Of a stretch of 22,127 bases of DNA, positions 7,447 to 15,994 are shown piece by piece (within the stretch, counting starts at the first letter, position 1; each line of letters begins with the position of its first letter). The translations under genes and the position numbers were made by a program. Origin of the DNA: JAWLFY01 sp964462125 (GTDB lineage: Bacteria; Planctomycetota; Planctomycetia; Pirellulales; Pirellulaceae); assembly GCA_964462125.1 (NCBI GenBank), contig CAYWXT010000076.1:1-22127 (forward strand), read 5' to 3'. Below the pieces are notes generated by a model that saw only the letters and a list, made by a program, of their open reading frames with translations, searched no databases and was not told where the DNA came from.

Positions 7447-7516
7447 GGGGACACAACGTTCGCCACCGAACGCCCGCCGACTCCCCCTCCCCTTTGTTAT
7501 AAGCTCGCGATTCTTG

Positions 7517-10168
7517 ATGAAATCACTCCTTGCCCGATTCGCGCTCGCGACGGTCGTTGCCAACGGGATTGTGACCGCCGGTGTGGCGTCCGCTGCCGGC
7601 CCCATTTCGTTCAACCGTGACATCCGACCGCTCCTTTCGAATCGCTGCTTTGCTTGTCATGGGCCGGACGAGGCCGCCCGCGAGGCGGGACTGCGGCTCG
7701 ACGTGAGCGAGGAGGCCATTGAGTTCGGCGTGATCGAGCCAGGCGATGCCGATGCGAGTGAGCTGGTTCTGCGGATCGAGTCGGACGATCCGTACCACGT
7801 CATGCCGCCATCGGAGCACGGCGAACCGCTGAAGGAAGAGGAACGGGCGTTGATCCGTCAATGGATCGAGGAGGGTGCCGAATTCCAGACGCACTGGTCA
7901 TTCGTCCCGCCGCTGCGAACATCGCCGCCAGCCGTTGACGAGTCCTGGGGTGGGGAAATCCGCAACCCGATCGACCAGTTTGTCCTCCGCGGGATCCGGC
8001 AGGCAGGTTTCTCGCCCAGCCCGCCGGCCGACCCGCGAACCTTGGTCCGCCGGCTCTCGTTTGACCTGACCGGGCTCCCCCCCGACCCCGGGACCGTCGA
8101 TGCGTTCGTGGCCGATCCGAGTCGCCCGGCGTATGAACGGCTGGTCGAAGATCTGCTGCAGTCACCCCACCACGGCGAACGCCTGGCGATGTACTGGCTG
8201 GACCTCGTCCGCTACGCCGATACGCTCGGCTTCCATGGCGACCAGGTTCGCAGTGTCTCGCCTTATCGCGACTATGTCATCGGCGCGTTTCAAGCCAACA
8301 AACCATTTGACGAATTCACGGTCGAGCAGATCGCTGGGGATCTCCTGCCGGAGGCGACGCTCGAACAAAAGGTGGCATCGACCTACAACCGGTTGAATCG
8401 GGCCTCGGGGGAAGGAGGTGTGCAACCGAAGGAATACTTGGCCCGCTACGCTGCGGACCGGGTGCGAACGACCGGCGCGGTGTGGCTCGGGACGACCTTC
8501 GGTTGTGCTGAATGCCACGACCATAAATTCGATCCCTTCACGATCAAAGACTTTTATCAGTTCGCCGCCTTCTTCGCCGACATCAAGGAGCAAGGCATTG
8601 TGAGCAGTGCCGTGCACATCGAGCAGCTCCCTGTCCCGACCGAGGCACAAAAGTCGCGTCAGGCCAAACTGAAGCAGGCCGTCGCCGAGGCGGAGCAGGC
8701 CTACCAGGCCGACACGCCAGAGATCGACGCCGCCTTTGCCCAGTGGCTCGCCGCGACCGAAGCGACCCTTGCCCAAGCGGACAAAGAGGAGGCGGACAAA
8801 GAGGAGGCGGACGAGAGTGAATCCAGCGACGAAGAATCGGGCGAGGGTTCCGAGCTTGATTCCGAAGTCGCGGAGATTGTGAGGAAGCCGGCCGAGGCGC
8901 GAACCGAGGCGGAGATTGCGAAGCTCGACGCCGCCTTTCGGGAACAGTCCGACCTGTTGGCGGAGGCCCGTGCCCGGCTGACGAAGCGCCGCGAGGAGTT
9001 GGCGGCGCTGGAGTCGTCGATCGTGACCACGTTGGCCACCACCGCCACGGAACCTCGCGAGATGCGGGTACTTCCGCGAGGCAATTGGATGGACGACTCG
9101 GGCGAGATTGTTGAACCGGCCGTGCCCCATTTTCTCCCGCCGGTCCAACAGGAGGACGAGGCTGCCGGCGGGGACTCGACTCGGCTCGACCGCCTCGATC
9201 TGGCCCGCTGGTTGACCTCGCAAGACAACCCACTCGTTGCTCGCACCTTCGTCAATCGGCTCTGGATGTTGTTCTTCGGTGAGGGACTTTGCCGGTCCGT
9301 CGACGATTTAGGTTCCCAAGGCGAGCCGCCGACGCATCCGGAACTGCTCGATTGGCTTGCCAGCGAGTTTGTCGACAGCGGCTGGGATGTACGGCATCTG
9401 GTCCGCCTGATCGTCACCTCCAACACCTACCGGCAGTCGTCGTTGGCATCGGCGGACCCTGCGTCGACCTCGGCAGGTGGTCCTTCGTTGGCGCAACAGC
9501 ACGCGGCCGACCCGGCGAACGAGGTCCTTGCGAGACAGGGACGCTGGCGGTTGGATGCAGAGCTGGTCCGCGATAACGCGCTGGCGGTCAGCGGGTTATT
9601 GGTCCGCGAGCTGGGAGGCCCCAGCGTCAAACCGTATCAGCCGGCCGGCTACTGGGCACAGTTGAATTTCCCGAAGCGGAGCTATCAACACGACACCGGT
9701 GCGCAGCAGTATCGCCGAGGGCTGTACACCCACTGGCAGCGAACGTTTCTGCACCCGAGTCTGGTTGCGTTCGATGCCCCGGCGCGGGAGGAGTGCACGG
9801 CGAGGCGGACTCGTTCCAACACGCCGCTGCAAGCTCTGGTGCTGCTCAACGATCCCAGCTTCGTGGAAGCCGCCCGGGTGCTTGCCGAACGCGTTGTCCG
9901 CGAGGGGGACGCGTCGTTTAACGCACGGTTGGCCTTTGCCTTTCGGGAAGCCCTGTCCCGTGAGCCACGGGACGGCGAGATGGTGGTGCTGCAAACGTTG
10001 CTCGACCGGCAACGCGCCGCGTACGAAGACGATCCCGAGGCGGCGGAACGACTTCTTGCCACGGGCCAAGCCCCAACCCCGAGCGACCTGGACGGCGCCG
10101 AGTTGGCGTCTTGGACGGCGGTGACCCGGGCAATTTTGAACCTGCACGAAACGATCACACGCTACTAG
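7517..10168 (+). CDS. PSCyt1-DUF1549-DUF1553 planctomycete cytochrome-like protein
   Basis: This is an 883-residue exported protein. Residues 1-27 are a signal peptide (MKSLLARFALATVVANG..., cleavage probably after ASA). A PSCyt1 haem domain follows, with Cys44-Phe-Ala-Cys47-His48 and FNRDIRPLLSNRCFACHGPDE. DUF1549 runs from about residue 150, with NPIDQFVLRGIRQAGF and LVRRLSFDLTGLPP. A second CxxCH (Cys330, Cys333, His334 in GCAECHDHKFDPF) lies at the end of that domain. An acidic, coiled-coil-like segment at about 375-520 contains two tandem DKEEA units (422-431). DUF1553 starts near residue 560 (RLDLARWLTSQDNPLVARTFVNRLW). These proteins are largely restricted to Planctomycetota and allies; an electron-transfer or polysaccharide-linked role in the periplasm is suspected but not proven. 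It is followed after 14 bp by the DUF1501 gene, the standard pairing. The ATG at 7517 is chosen because the signal peptide starts there. Confidence 0.93.
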   Translation: MKSLLARFALATVVANGIVTAGVASAAGPISFNRDIRPLLSNRCFACHGPDEAAREAGLRLDVSEEAIEFGVIEPGDADASELVLRIESDDPYHVMPPSEHGEPLKEEERALIRQWIEEGAEFQTHWSFVPPLRTSPPAVDESWGGEIRNPIDQFVLRGIRQAGFSPSPPADPRTLVRRLSFDLTGLPPDPGTVDAFVADPSRPAYERLVEDLLQSPHHGERLAMYWLDLVRYADTLGFHGDQVRSVSPYRDYVIGAFQANKPFDEFTVEQIAGDLLPEATLEQKVASTYNRLNRASGEGGVQPKEYLARYAADRVRTTGAVWLGTTFGCAECHDHKFDPFTIKDFYQFAAFFADIKEQGIVSSAVHIEQLPVPTEAQKSRQAKLKQAVAEAEQAYQADTPEIDAAFAQWLAATEATLAQADKEEADKEEADESESSDEESGEGSELDSEVAEIVRKPAEARTEAEIAKLDAAFREQSDLLAEARARLTKRREELAALESSIVTTLATTATEPREMRVLPRGNWMDDSGEIVEPAVPHFLPPVQQEDEAAGGDSTRLDRLDLARWLTSQDNPLVARTFVNRLWMLFFGEGLCRSVDDLGSQGEPPTHPELLDWLASEFVDSGWDVRHLVRLIVTSNTYRQSSLASADPASTSAGGPSLAQQHAADPANEVLARQGRWRLDAELVRDNALAVSGLLVRELGGPSVKPYQPAGYWAQLNFPKRSYQHDTGAQQYRRGLYTHWQRTFLHPSLVAFDAPAREECTARRTRSNTPLQALVLLNDPSFVEAARVLAERVVREGDASFNARLAFAFREALSREPRDGEMVVLQTLLDRQRAAYEDDPEAAERLLATGQAPTPSDLDGAELASWTAVTRAILNLHETITRY

Positions 10169-10182
10169 GCTCGATTGCGACC

Positions 10183-11601
10183 ATGACGATCCAAGATTCC
10201 ATCAACCGGCGCTGTTTCCTCTCCTCCGCCGGCCTCGGCGTTGGCTCCACGGCGCTCTGGTCGTTGCTGGCCCGGGAACTCGCTGCAAAGCCCGGATCGA
10301 ACCTTGATCGGGGCGTGATTGCCGAGCCGCATCATCCGCCCCGAGTGCGGCGGGTGATCCACCTGTGCATGGCGGGCGGACCCTCGCATCTGGAAACCTT
10401 CGATGACAAGCCCGAACTGCGGCGGATGCATGACGAACCGATGCCGAAGTCGTTCACCGAGGGTCAACAGATCGCGCAGCTGCAGGGACAACAACTGACA
10501 TGCTTCGCGCCGCAATTCGACTTTCAACGATTCGGTGACAGTGGTCAAAGCATCTGCAGCCTGTTTCCCAACCTCGGTCGCGTCGCCGATGACTTGTGCC
10601 TGATCCGGTCGATGCACACCGACCAGATCAATCACGACCCGGCGCACACGCAGTTCAACACCGGTTCAGGCCAGGCTGGGCGACCAAGCATGGGATCATG
10701 GCTGCTTTACGGGCTTGGCCAGGAGTGTGATGACCTGCCGGGCTTTGTCGTGCTGACCTCCGTCGGCAAGGGTGGCCAGGCCCAGCCGATCGCGGCGCGG
10801 CAGTGGCACAGCGGGTTCCTGCCGTCCCGTTTTCAAGGGGTTCAGTTCCAATCCACCGGCTCCCCGGTGCTGTATCTGAATCAGCCTGGCGGGGTCAGCT
10901 TCGACCAACAACGTGAACTGGTCGAGTCGATTCAGGAACTCAATCAGGAATTTGGCCAAGTCGTCGACGATCCGGAGATCACGACCCGGATTCAACAGTA
11001 CGAGATGGCGTTTCGGATGCAAGCCAGTGTTCCGGAACTGACCGACCTGTCCGGCGAGTCGGAAAAGACATTCGACGCCTACGGCACCCGTGGAGGCGAT
11101 GGAACGTACGCCTCCAACTGCCTGCTCGCCCGGCGATTGCTGGAACGGGGCGTTCGGTTCGTCCAGCTTTATCACCGGGCGTGGGACCATCACGGCAATA
11201 TCAAACCGTCGATGGAGACCACGGCGAAGGAGGTCGACCAGGCGACCGCAGCGTTGATCGAAGACTTGAAAGCCCGCGGCCTGTTCGATGACACCCTGAT
11301 CATCTGGGGAGGCGAGTTCGGGCGCACGCCGATGGCCCAAGGGACGGGGCGGGATCACCATATCAAGGGCTTTTCCATGGCCCTCTCCGGCGGCGCCGTC
11401 CGCGGCGGTTTGGCGTACGGCAACACTGACGAACTCGGCTACAACGCCGTGGAGAATCCAGTCCACGTCCGCGACTTCCACGCCACGCTGCTGCACCTGT
11501 TCGGCATCGACCACCGCCACTTCAGCTATCGGCACCAGGGGCTCGATTTCCGCCTCACCGGAGTCGAAGAGGCCCACGTCGTGCAAGACATCATCGCGTG
11601 A
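10183..11601 (+). CDS. DUF1501 family protein, Tat-exported
   Basis: This 472-residue protein has a twin-arginine leader: Arg9-Arg10 in NRRCFLSS, followed by a hydrophobic stretch to about residue 35 (AGLGVGSTALWSLLARELAA). DUF1501 belongs to the alkaline phosphatase/sulfatase-like superfamily. Visible family segments are IHLCMAGGPSHLETFDDKPEL near residue 60, QLYHRAWDHHG in the middle, and DTLIIWGGEFGRTPMAQGTGRDHH near the C-terminus, rich in His and Asp/Glu that could bind metal. It starts 14 bp after the cytochrome-like gene and almost certainly forms an operon with it. Conserved pairing suggests joint action in the periplasm, but the reaction is unknown. The ATG at 10183 puts the RR motif at the expected distance from the N-terminus; the open frame upstream lies inside the previous gene. 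Confidence 0.92.
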   Translation: MTIQDSINRRCFLSSAGLGVGSTALWSLLARELAAKPGSNLDRGVIAEPHHPPRVRRVIHLCMAGGPSHLETFDDKPELRRMHDEPMPKSFTEGQQIAQLQGQQLTCFAPQFDFQRFGDSGQSICSLFPNLGRVADDLCLIRSMHTDQINHDPAHTQFNTGSGQAGRPSMGSWLLYGLGQECDDLPGFVVLTSVGKGGQAQPIAARQWHSGFLPSRFQGVQFQSTGSPVLYLNQPGGVSFDQQRELVESIQELNQEFGQVVDDPEITTRIQQYEMAFRMQASVPELTDLSGESEKTFDAYGTRGGDGTYASNCLLARRLLERGVRFVQLYHRAWDHHGNIKPSMETTAKEVDQATAALIEDLKARGLFDDTLIIWGGEFGRTPMAQGTGRDHHIKGFSMALSGGAVRGGLAYGNTDELGYNAVENPVHVRDFHATLLHLFGIDHRHFSYRHQGLDFRLTGVEEAHVVQDIIA

Positions 11602-11624
11602 TGGTCGGCCGCAGCGGCATCGGG

Positions 11625-12413
11625 TTACTTGGGGAAAGACTTGAAGGGGACGTCGCGGTAGGCGGCGAACATCCCTCGGATCTTTTGGATCTGCTTGCGT
11701 TCGGCTTCGCTGAGCGACTCGGTCAGCTGGTGTTCGACCCGGTAGCGGGCTTCTCCTGCGTCCTGGCGGACGGTCACCGTCATCGTGTCGGGCATTTGGC
11801 CGCCGATCGCGAGTGTTTGGTTCAAGGTCATCCGCGCGAACGGGGGAGGGGCGTTGACCTTGCGGGCGATGTTGAGCCGAGCGGCCCAGTCGCTGAAACG
11901 GCCGAACGCGCGTGCGACATTCGGATCCTCCGGCCGCTGAGTGCCGGTTTCGTAGGCGACCCGGCCGAAACGGATCGTGTACCGTTCACCCGAGGCGTCG
12001 GCTTGGGCAGCCGCCATCATTCCCAACGCCTCGCGGCGGGCTGGATCCTCGGTCGCCGCCCGAGCCTTGGCGGTCAATTCAATCAGGTTATCTGTCGAGA
12101 CCGTCGAGCGGACCATCGATTGGCGGTCGAGAAGCACGACCCGACTCTCTTCTGGATCGAACACGGTGACGAAGCGGGCCAAACTCTTAGGGACCCGGGT
12201 CAGATCGTAGACGACGCCGCCGCGGAAAAGAATTTCGTGCTCCGAGAGCGGTTCGGCCGTCTCCGCCTCCCCGCCGCCGACGTCGTGAACGCGGATCAGC
12301 ACGCGGAACTCCGGCGGCCCCCGATCGGGGTCGTCATCGGCGACCGCTCCGCGGCAGATCATCAGCAGCATCAGGGCAAGCAGGAGAGTGGGCGTTCGGG
12401 GCATCACGGCCAT
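11625..12413 (-). CDS. Exported protein of unknown function
   Basis: This 262-residue protein starts MAVMPRTPTLLLALMLLMICRGAVADD, a clear Sec signal peptide with cleavage probably after AVA. The ATG at 12404 (MPRTP) is an equally plausible start. The mature protein has an N-terminal segment with beta character (PEFRVLIRVHDVGG, EILFRGGVVYDL) and a charged helical C-terminus (LTESLSEAERKQIQKIRGMFAAYRDVPF). No known catalytic motif was seen, and I do not recognise the family. It is convergent with the DUF1501 gene, 23 bp apart, and nothing else is in its transcription unit in the window. The 312-residue plus-strand frame over the same bases is a shadow, because the signal peptide and codon pattern favour the minus strand. 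Confidence 0.7.
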   Translation of the reverse strand: MAVMPRTPTLLLALMLLMICRGAVADDDPDRGPPEFRVLIRVHDVGGGEAETAEPLSEHEILFRGGVVYDLTRVPKSLARFVTVFDPEESRVVLLDRQSMVRSTVSTDNLIELTAKARAATEDPARREALGMMAAAQADASGERYTIRFGRVAYETGTQRPEDPNVARAFGRFSDWAARLNIARKVNAPPPFARMTLNQTLAIGGQMPDTMTVTVRQDAGEARYRVEHQLTESLSEAERKQIQKIRGMFAAYRDVPFKSFPK

Positions 12414-12461
12414 CGCTGCATCCAGGTTTCGGGGGCAAGGCTTTTCCGCATGCTCGGACGG

Positions 12462-12498
12462 CGCGTCGCGTCCGCGACGCGTCGGGTCCGCGACGCGT
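12462..12498. repeat. GC palindrome plus 13-bp direct repeat
   Basis: cgcgtcgcg (12462-12470) and cgcgacgcg (12473-12481) form an inverted repeat with a 2-bp centre. gtccgcgacgcgt occurs twice with a 16-bp period (12470-12482 and 12486-12498). It lies about 50-95 bp upstream of the minus-strand exported-protein gene. Confidence 0.65.
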
Positions 12499-12654
12499 GT
12501 CGAGCGGTCTGGACGCCGCCCACTTTGGCATCGTAAAAGAACCTTCGTGATCGCGTTTGGGGACGTTAGAACAGCCGGGACGCGGAGGACAAGACCAAAC
12601 CTGGGGCGAGCCCTTGGCCGCGAGAAGGAGAGCCCGGTGGGCTTGCGGCCCAGG

Positions 12655-12680
12655 GGGGGCAGGCTTGCCGTGCGGCCCCC
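12655..12680. other. Strong GC hairpin of unknown role
   Basis: gggggc (12655-12660) pairs with gccccc (12675-12680). Within the loop, ggc (12662-12664) can pair with gcc (12667-12669). No T-tract follows on either strand, so it is not a standard terminator. Confidence 0.4.
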
Positions 12681-12845
12681 GGCGTGGGAGTGGGTGTCGG
12701 TGCGAAGCGTGGTCACGACATCATGGCGCTGTTTTAATGAACGGGGGAATGAACCACGATTGCCCCGCCGTCACTGAGGTGACATTGCTGTTCGCTCGAA
12801 CTGGCCTCGCTCAATTTCAATTCGTTTTCGTCGACTGACCGGCCC

Positions 12846-14099
12846 ATGCGTCAAACCTTGTTTGTGATCCCGCACGAATTGGCCGGACTGCCGGTGTTTG
12901 GCATGGGCTGGCTACTGATCGGGCTGGCGATCTTGTTCGGGGTCCGTTTGGCGTGGGCCGCGAATCGGCGTGAATCGGTCCCTGGGGTCTTGGCGTCCGA
13001 AGGGGTGATGTGGGGGATTGCGGCGGCGGTCATTGCGTTCGTCTTGCCGATGGTGGAGGTGAGGAACCTGGAGGGCGAGCCGATCGGGATGGCGGTTCGC
13101 GGCTACGGGGTGATGCTGCTGTTGGCGGTGGTGGTGTCGGTGTGGCTCGCCGCCTTCCGGGCTCAGCGGTATGGGGTGGGGGCGGAGTCGATCTATGCGC
13201 TCGCGCCGTGGGCATTCATTGGCGGGATCGTCGGCGCGCGGCTGTTCTACGTGATCCAGTACTGGAATCGGTTCGAGACGGTTCGGGACATGCTCGTCTT
13301 CACCGAAGGTGGATTGGTCGTCTACGGCGGGATCCTGGGGGGCTTTGCAGCCTCGATCTTTTACCTCTGGCGTCAACGTCTGCCCTGGCTCACAGTGGGC
13401 GACGTGATCATTCCGTGCATATTCGTCGGCATCGCATTGGGCCGCATCGGTTGCTTGATGAACGGTTGCTGCTATGGCGGTCGCTGTGAGCCGGGTCCGA
13501 CCGCGATCGAGTTTCCTCCTGGGAGCCCGGTTTATCAGGAGCAGCTTTATACGGGGGAGTTGGTGGGCATCACGATCGAGCCAACCACGGGCGAGGTAAC
13601 AACGGTCCGGTCGGGCAGTTTGGCGGAGCGTTCGGGGGTCCGTGTCGGTCAGCGGGTGGAGTCGATCGAGCCGCTTCCGGTCGCGCCATCGACGGCGGTC
13701 AAGGCGGCGCCTCGTGAATCGGTGCGGACGGGAATTCGAGCCCGGATCGGCGGGCAGGTGCACCGCTGGGAGGTGTCCGAGCTGCCCGACCGGGCGCTGC
13801 CGGTGCGCGCCGCGCAGGTCCTGAGCAGTGCCAGCGCACTGGCGATGGCACTGATCTTGCTCCTTCTGTCACGCTGGGTTGGCCGGCCGGGGGTTTTGAT
13901 GTTCACCGGGTTGGCTGGATATGCCATTGTGCGGTTTTTGTTGGAGATCGTTCGGGTGGACGAGGGGGGGCGGTTTGGAACTCAGCTTTCGATTTCCCAG
14001 TGGGTCAGTCTCTTGGTCTTCCTCGCCTCGGTCTCTGGGTTGCTGTGGTTGACGTATCGTGCCGGGGGCGGTCGATCGACGTCCATCTCGAACCCATGA
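12846..14099 (+). CDS. lgt: Prolipoprotein diacylglyceryl transferase with PDZ-like insertion
   Basis: This 417-residue inner-membrane enzyme transfers diacylglycerol from phosphatidylglycerol to the lipobox Cys of prolipoproteins. Lgt hallmarks are visible: GGIVGARLFYVIQYW, GGLVVYGGILGG (Tyr160 sits where E. coli Lgt has His103), and the signature GRIGCLMNGCCYGG (199-212), with Arg200 matching the essential E. coli Arg143. The late YAIVRFLLEIVRVDE motif is also present. About seven membrane helices can be seen. The protein is well over 100 residues longer than typical Lgt, because residues about 225-315 form a soluble insert with a PDZ-like core (LVGITIEPTTGEVTTVRSGS, then LAERSGVRVGQRVESIEPL). 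Its stop overlaps the ATG of the methyltransferase gene (ATGA), linking it to the type III PKS block. The ATG at 12846 is preferred by N-terminal fit. No clear ribosome binding site is seen. Confidence 0.93.
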   Translation: MRQTLFVIPHELAGLPVFGMGWLLIGLAILFGVRLAWAANRRESVPGVLASEGVMWGIAAAVIAFVLPMVEVRNLEGEPIGMAVRGYGVMLLLAVVVSVWLAAFRAQRYGVGAESIYALAPWAFIGGIVGARLFYVIQYWNRFETVRDMLVFTEGGLVVYGGILGGFAASIFYLWRQRLPWLTVGDVIIPCIFVGIALGRIGCLMNGCCYGGRCEPGPTAIEFPPGSPVYQEQLYTGELVGITIEPTTGEVTTVRSGSLAERSGVRVGQRVESIEPLPVAPSTAVKAAPRESVRTGIRARIGGQVHRWEVSELPDRALPVRAAQVLSSASALAMALILLLLSRWVGRPGVLMFTGLAGYAIVRFLLEIVRVDEGGRFGTQLSISQWVSLLVFLASVSGLLWLTYRAGGGRSTSISNP

Positions 14100-14827
14100 C
14101 GTTTCCCCGCCAGCAAATTCCGGAATGGATGGATGACCCGGGCCTGCCGGAGGTGGATCATCTCCAGGCCTTGGCGGGGTTGGCGCGTTTGAATCGGGTC
14201 AGCTGTGTTTCTCGCACCATCTACCGGCGGCTTGTCCGTTATGCCAAGCAGATCAAGCCGCGGCCGCTGAAGGTATTGGACGTGGCCAGCGGCTGCGGGG
14301 ACCTTCCCATCGATTGGGCAACCCGCGCGGCCCGTTCCGGGGTTCCGATGCAGATCACGGCGACCGACATCAGTGGCGTGGCGGTGGAGGCGACGTTGCG
14401 CCAGGCTCGGAATCGGAATGTGGAGATCGGGATCCTGCAGCGGAACTGCGTGACCGAGGGGCTCCCCTTCGGGTTCGACGTGGTGACCTGTTCGCTGTTC
14501 ATCCATCATTTGAACGATTTCCAGGCGACTCGGCTGCTGCAATCGATGCGGGCTTCGGCGGCCGTGGCGCTGTTGGTGTGCGATCTCGAGCGGTCACGGC
14601 TGAATGTGGCGCTCGTCGCCCTGGCCTCCCGTCTGGTCACCCGCTCGAGCGTGGTTCACCATGACGCGGTGGCGAGCGTGAAGGGGGCGTACACGCGTGC
14701 GGAGTTTGAGCGGCTTGCGTGCCAGGCGTTGGCGCAACCGATGGTCGTTCAGCCGCAGTTTCCCTGTCGTTTTTTGGCCTCGATCGATGTGCTGAGTCTT
14801 CCGGTCGTGGCGCCGGCGTTTGCGTGA
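14096..14827 (+). CDS. Class I SAM-dependent methyltransferase (type III PKS cluster)
   Basis: This 243-residue protein has a Rossmann-type SAM-binding fold. Motif I is VLDVASGCG (residues 60-68), then ITATDISGVAVEATLRQA (acidic loop binding the SAM ribose), and FDVVTCSLFIHHLNDFQATRLLQSM (motif IV/post-motif region). It resembles the UbiE-like methyltransferase_11/25 group. The C-terminal part (TRSSVVHHDAVASVKGAYTRAEFERLA) is typical of small-molecule methyltransferases found next to FAD enzymes and type III PKSs. It starts at the ATG overlapping the lgt stop and is followed after 9 bp by the flavoprotein gene. Probable role: O- or C-methylation of the aromatic polyketide product. The substrate is inferred from context only. 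Confidence 0.88.
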   Translation: MTFPRQQIPEWMDDPGLPEVDHLQALAGLARLNRVSCVSRTIYRRLVRYAKQIKPRPLKVLDVASGCGDLPIDWATRAARSGVPMQITATDISGVAVEATLRQARNRNVEIGILQRNCVTEGLPFGFDVVTCSLFIHHLNDFQATRLLQSMRASAAVALLVCDLERSRLNVALVALASRLVTRSSVVHHDAVASVKGAYTRAEFERLACQALAQPMVVQPQFPCRFLASIDVLSLPVVAPAFA

Positions 14828-14836
14828 GGACGCGAG

Positions 14837-15994
14837 ATGAAGCCGCCGTCGAACGTGCTCGTCATTGGTGGCGGCCCAGCCGGGGCGGCTTGTGCGATCC
14901 GGCTACGCCAGCGTGGTGTGGAGGTCGAATTGGCCGAACGGTCGCGTTTTCCCCGGGCGAAGGTCTGCGGCTGCTGTCTCGGCGGGGCTGGGTTGGACGC
15001 TCTGGAAACGATCGGTGTTCGGGACTGGGTTGAAACCCATGGCCGGCTGCTGCGGCGCTGGTGCGGATCGTTTGACGGGCGGCCGGTGGAGCTGGATCTG
15101 CGGCGGGGGGTGGCGATCTCGCGGCAGGCGTTGGACCTAGCCCTGCTCAGCGAAGCGGCGCGCTGCGGTGCCCTCCTTCATCAACCGGTGACCGCTCGAA
15201 TCGAGTCGGTCGGCGATTCCGTCGGCACCCGGGGGGGCGATCCCCATGTTTGGGTCCGGCTGCAGGGCGAGCGTCAGCGCGGCACGGACCGTTACCGCGC
15301 GGTGGTGCTCGCCAGCGGCCTGAACACGGCCAGTGGACCGGCCGCGGGCGACCGGCCGCTGCTGCCGTGGATCGAATCGCCTCATGGACCCTTTGGGGTG
15401 GCCTGCACGTTACCCTGGTGTTCGGCGATCGAGTCGGGTGTGATTTACATGGCGTGTGACGATCAGGGGTACGTCGGTATGGTGGTGTTGGAGGATGGCC
15501 GGATCGACGTCGCGGCGGCCTTGGATCACCGCCCGGGCGAGGGCGGCACAATTGCCAGCCGAGTCGCGGCGATCTTGGACCGCAGCGGGCTCCCGGTTCC
15601 ACCGCTGGAGACGCTTGCCGGCCCAGAGCCCCCTGGGTCACTGTTGACCACCGGCCCATTGCGTCGATCGCGGTTGGCCGGACGGGGGCAGGTCTTGGCG
15701 ATCGGCGACGCCGCTGGCTACGTCGAGCCGTTTACTGGAGAAGGGATGGCGTGGGCGGTGCAGAGCGGAATCGCAGCAGCGAACCGAATTGCTGCCGAGT
15801 GGGACAACCTGGATGGGATCGGAGACCGCTGGGACGAGGAGCTCGGGGCGTTGATGCGAGGTCGTCGGAATCGTTGTCGGCGGATCGCGTGGGCGATCCA
15901 CTCACCGGCGATGCGGGCGGTCGCGGCAACCGCGCTGCGACGGTTTCCCTGGCTCGCCCGTCCCATCGTTCGCAGTTTGGAACGAGGCACATGA
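14837..15994 (+). CDS. FAD-dependent oxidoreductase/monooxygenase (type III PKS cluster)
   Basis: This 385-residue flavoprotein is of the geranylgeranyl-reductase / aromatic-hydroxylase type. The N-terminal dinucleotide fold is VLVIGGGPAGAACAIRL (GxGxxG at 11-16), followed by Glu34 that would bind the FAD ribose. RSRFPRAKVCGCCLGGAGLDAL (36-55) is the family's second region, here with three close cysteines (44, 46, 47). The C-terminal FAD motif is AIGDAAGYVEPFTGEGM, with Asp291. No membrane helix is evident. The ribosome binding site GAGGA (14826-14830) sits six bases before the ATG and overlaps the upstream stop. The gene end overlaps the PKS start (ATGA). Probable role: hydroxylation or oxidation of the resorcinol/phenol ring made by the neighbouring PKS, by analogy with flavoprotein hydroxylases of other phenolic-lipid clusters. 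The exact reaction is unproven. Confidence 0.88.
   Translation: MKPPSNVLVIGGGPAGAACAIRLRQRGVEVELAERSRFPRAKVCGCCLGGAGLDALETIGVRDWVETHGRLLRRWCGSFDGRPVELDLRRGVAISRQALDLALLSEAARCGALLHQPVTARIESVGDSVGTRGGDPHVWVRLQGERQRGTDRYRAVVLASGLNTASGPAAGDRPLLPWIESPHGPFGVACTLPWCSAIESGVIYMACDDQGYVGMVVLEDGRIDVAAALDHRPGEGGTIASRVAAILDRSGLPVPPLETLAGPEPPGSLLTTGPLRRSRLAGRGQVLAIGDAAGYVEPFTGEGMAWAVQSGIAAANRIAAEWDNLDGIGDRWDEELGALMRGRRNRCRRIAWAIHSPAMRAVAATALRRFPWLARPIVRSLERGT

Larger units (their letters stand above)
12414..12845. other. 432-bp intergenic region between divergent genes, rich in GC inverted repeats
   Basis: No convincing gene lies here. A 129-codon plus-strand frame (12388-12777) is Arg/Gly-rich and begins inside the neighbouring gene, so it looks spurious. 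The region holds a palindromic direct-repeat block (12462-12498), a strong GC hairpin (12655-12680) and a small inverted repeat, gtcac-tgag-gtgac (12770-12783), 62 bp before lgt that could be an operator. No clear promoter for lgt was found. Confidence 0.6.

Noticed and set aside
11598..12536. 312-codon plus-strand frame opposite the exported-protein gene
   Set aside because: The minus strand begins with a clear signal peptide; the plus frame has no domain pattern and runs into the palindromic GC block. Confidence is moderate, since the minus-strand protein is itself unrecognised.
12655..12680. Rho-independent terminator
   Set aside because: The hairpin is strong but no T-tract follows on either strand, and it does not follow a gene end.
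12388..12777. 129-codon plus-strand frame in the intergenic gap upstream of lgt
   Set aside because: It starts within the neighbouring gene, is Arg/Gly-rich, lacks a ribosome binding site and spans hairpins.
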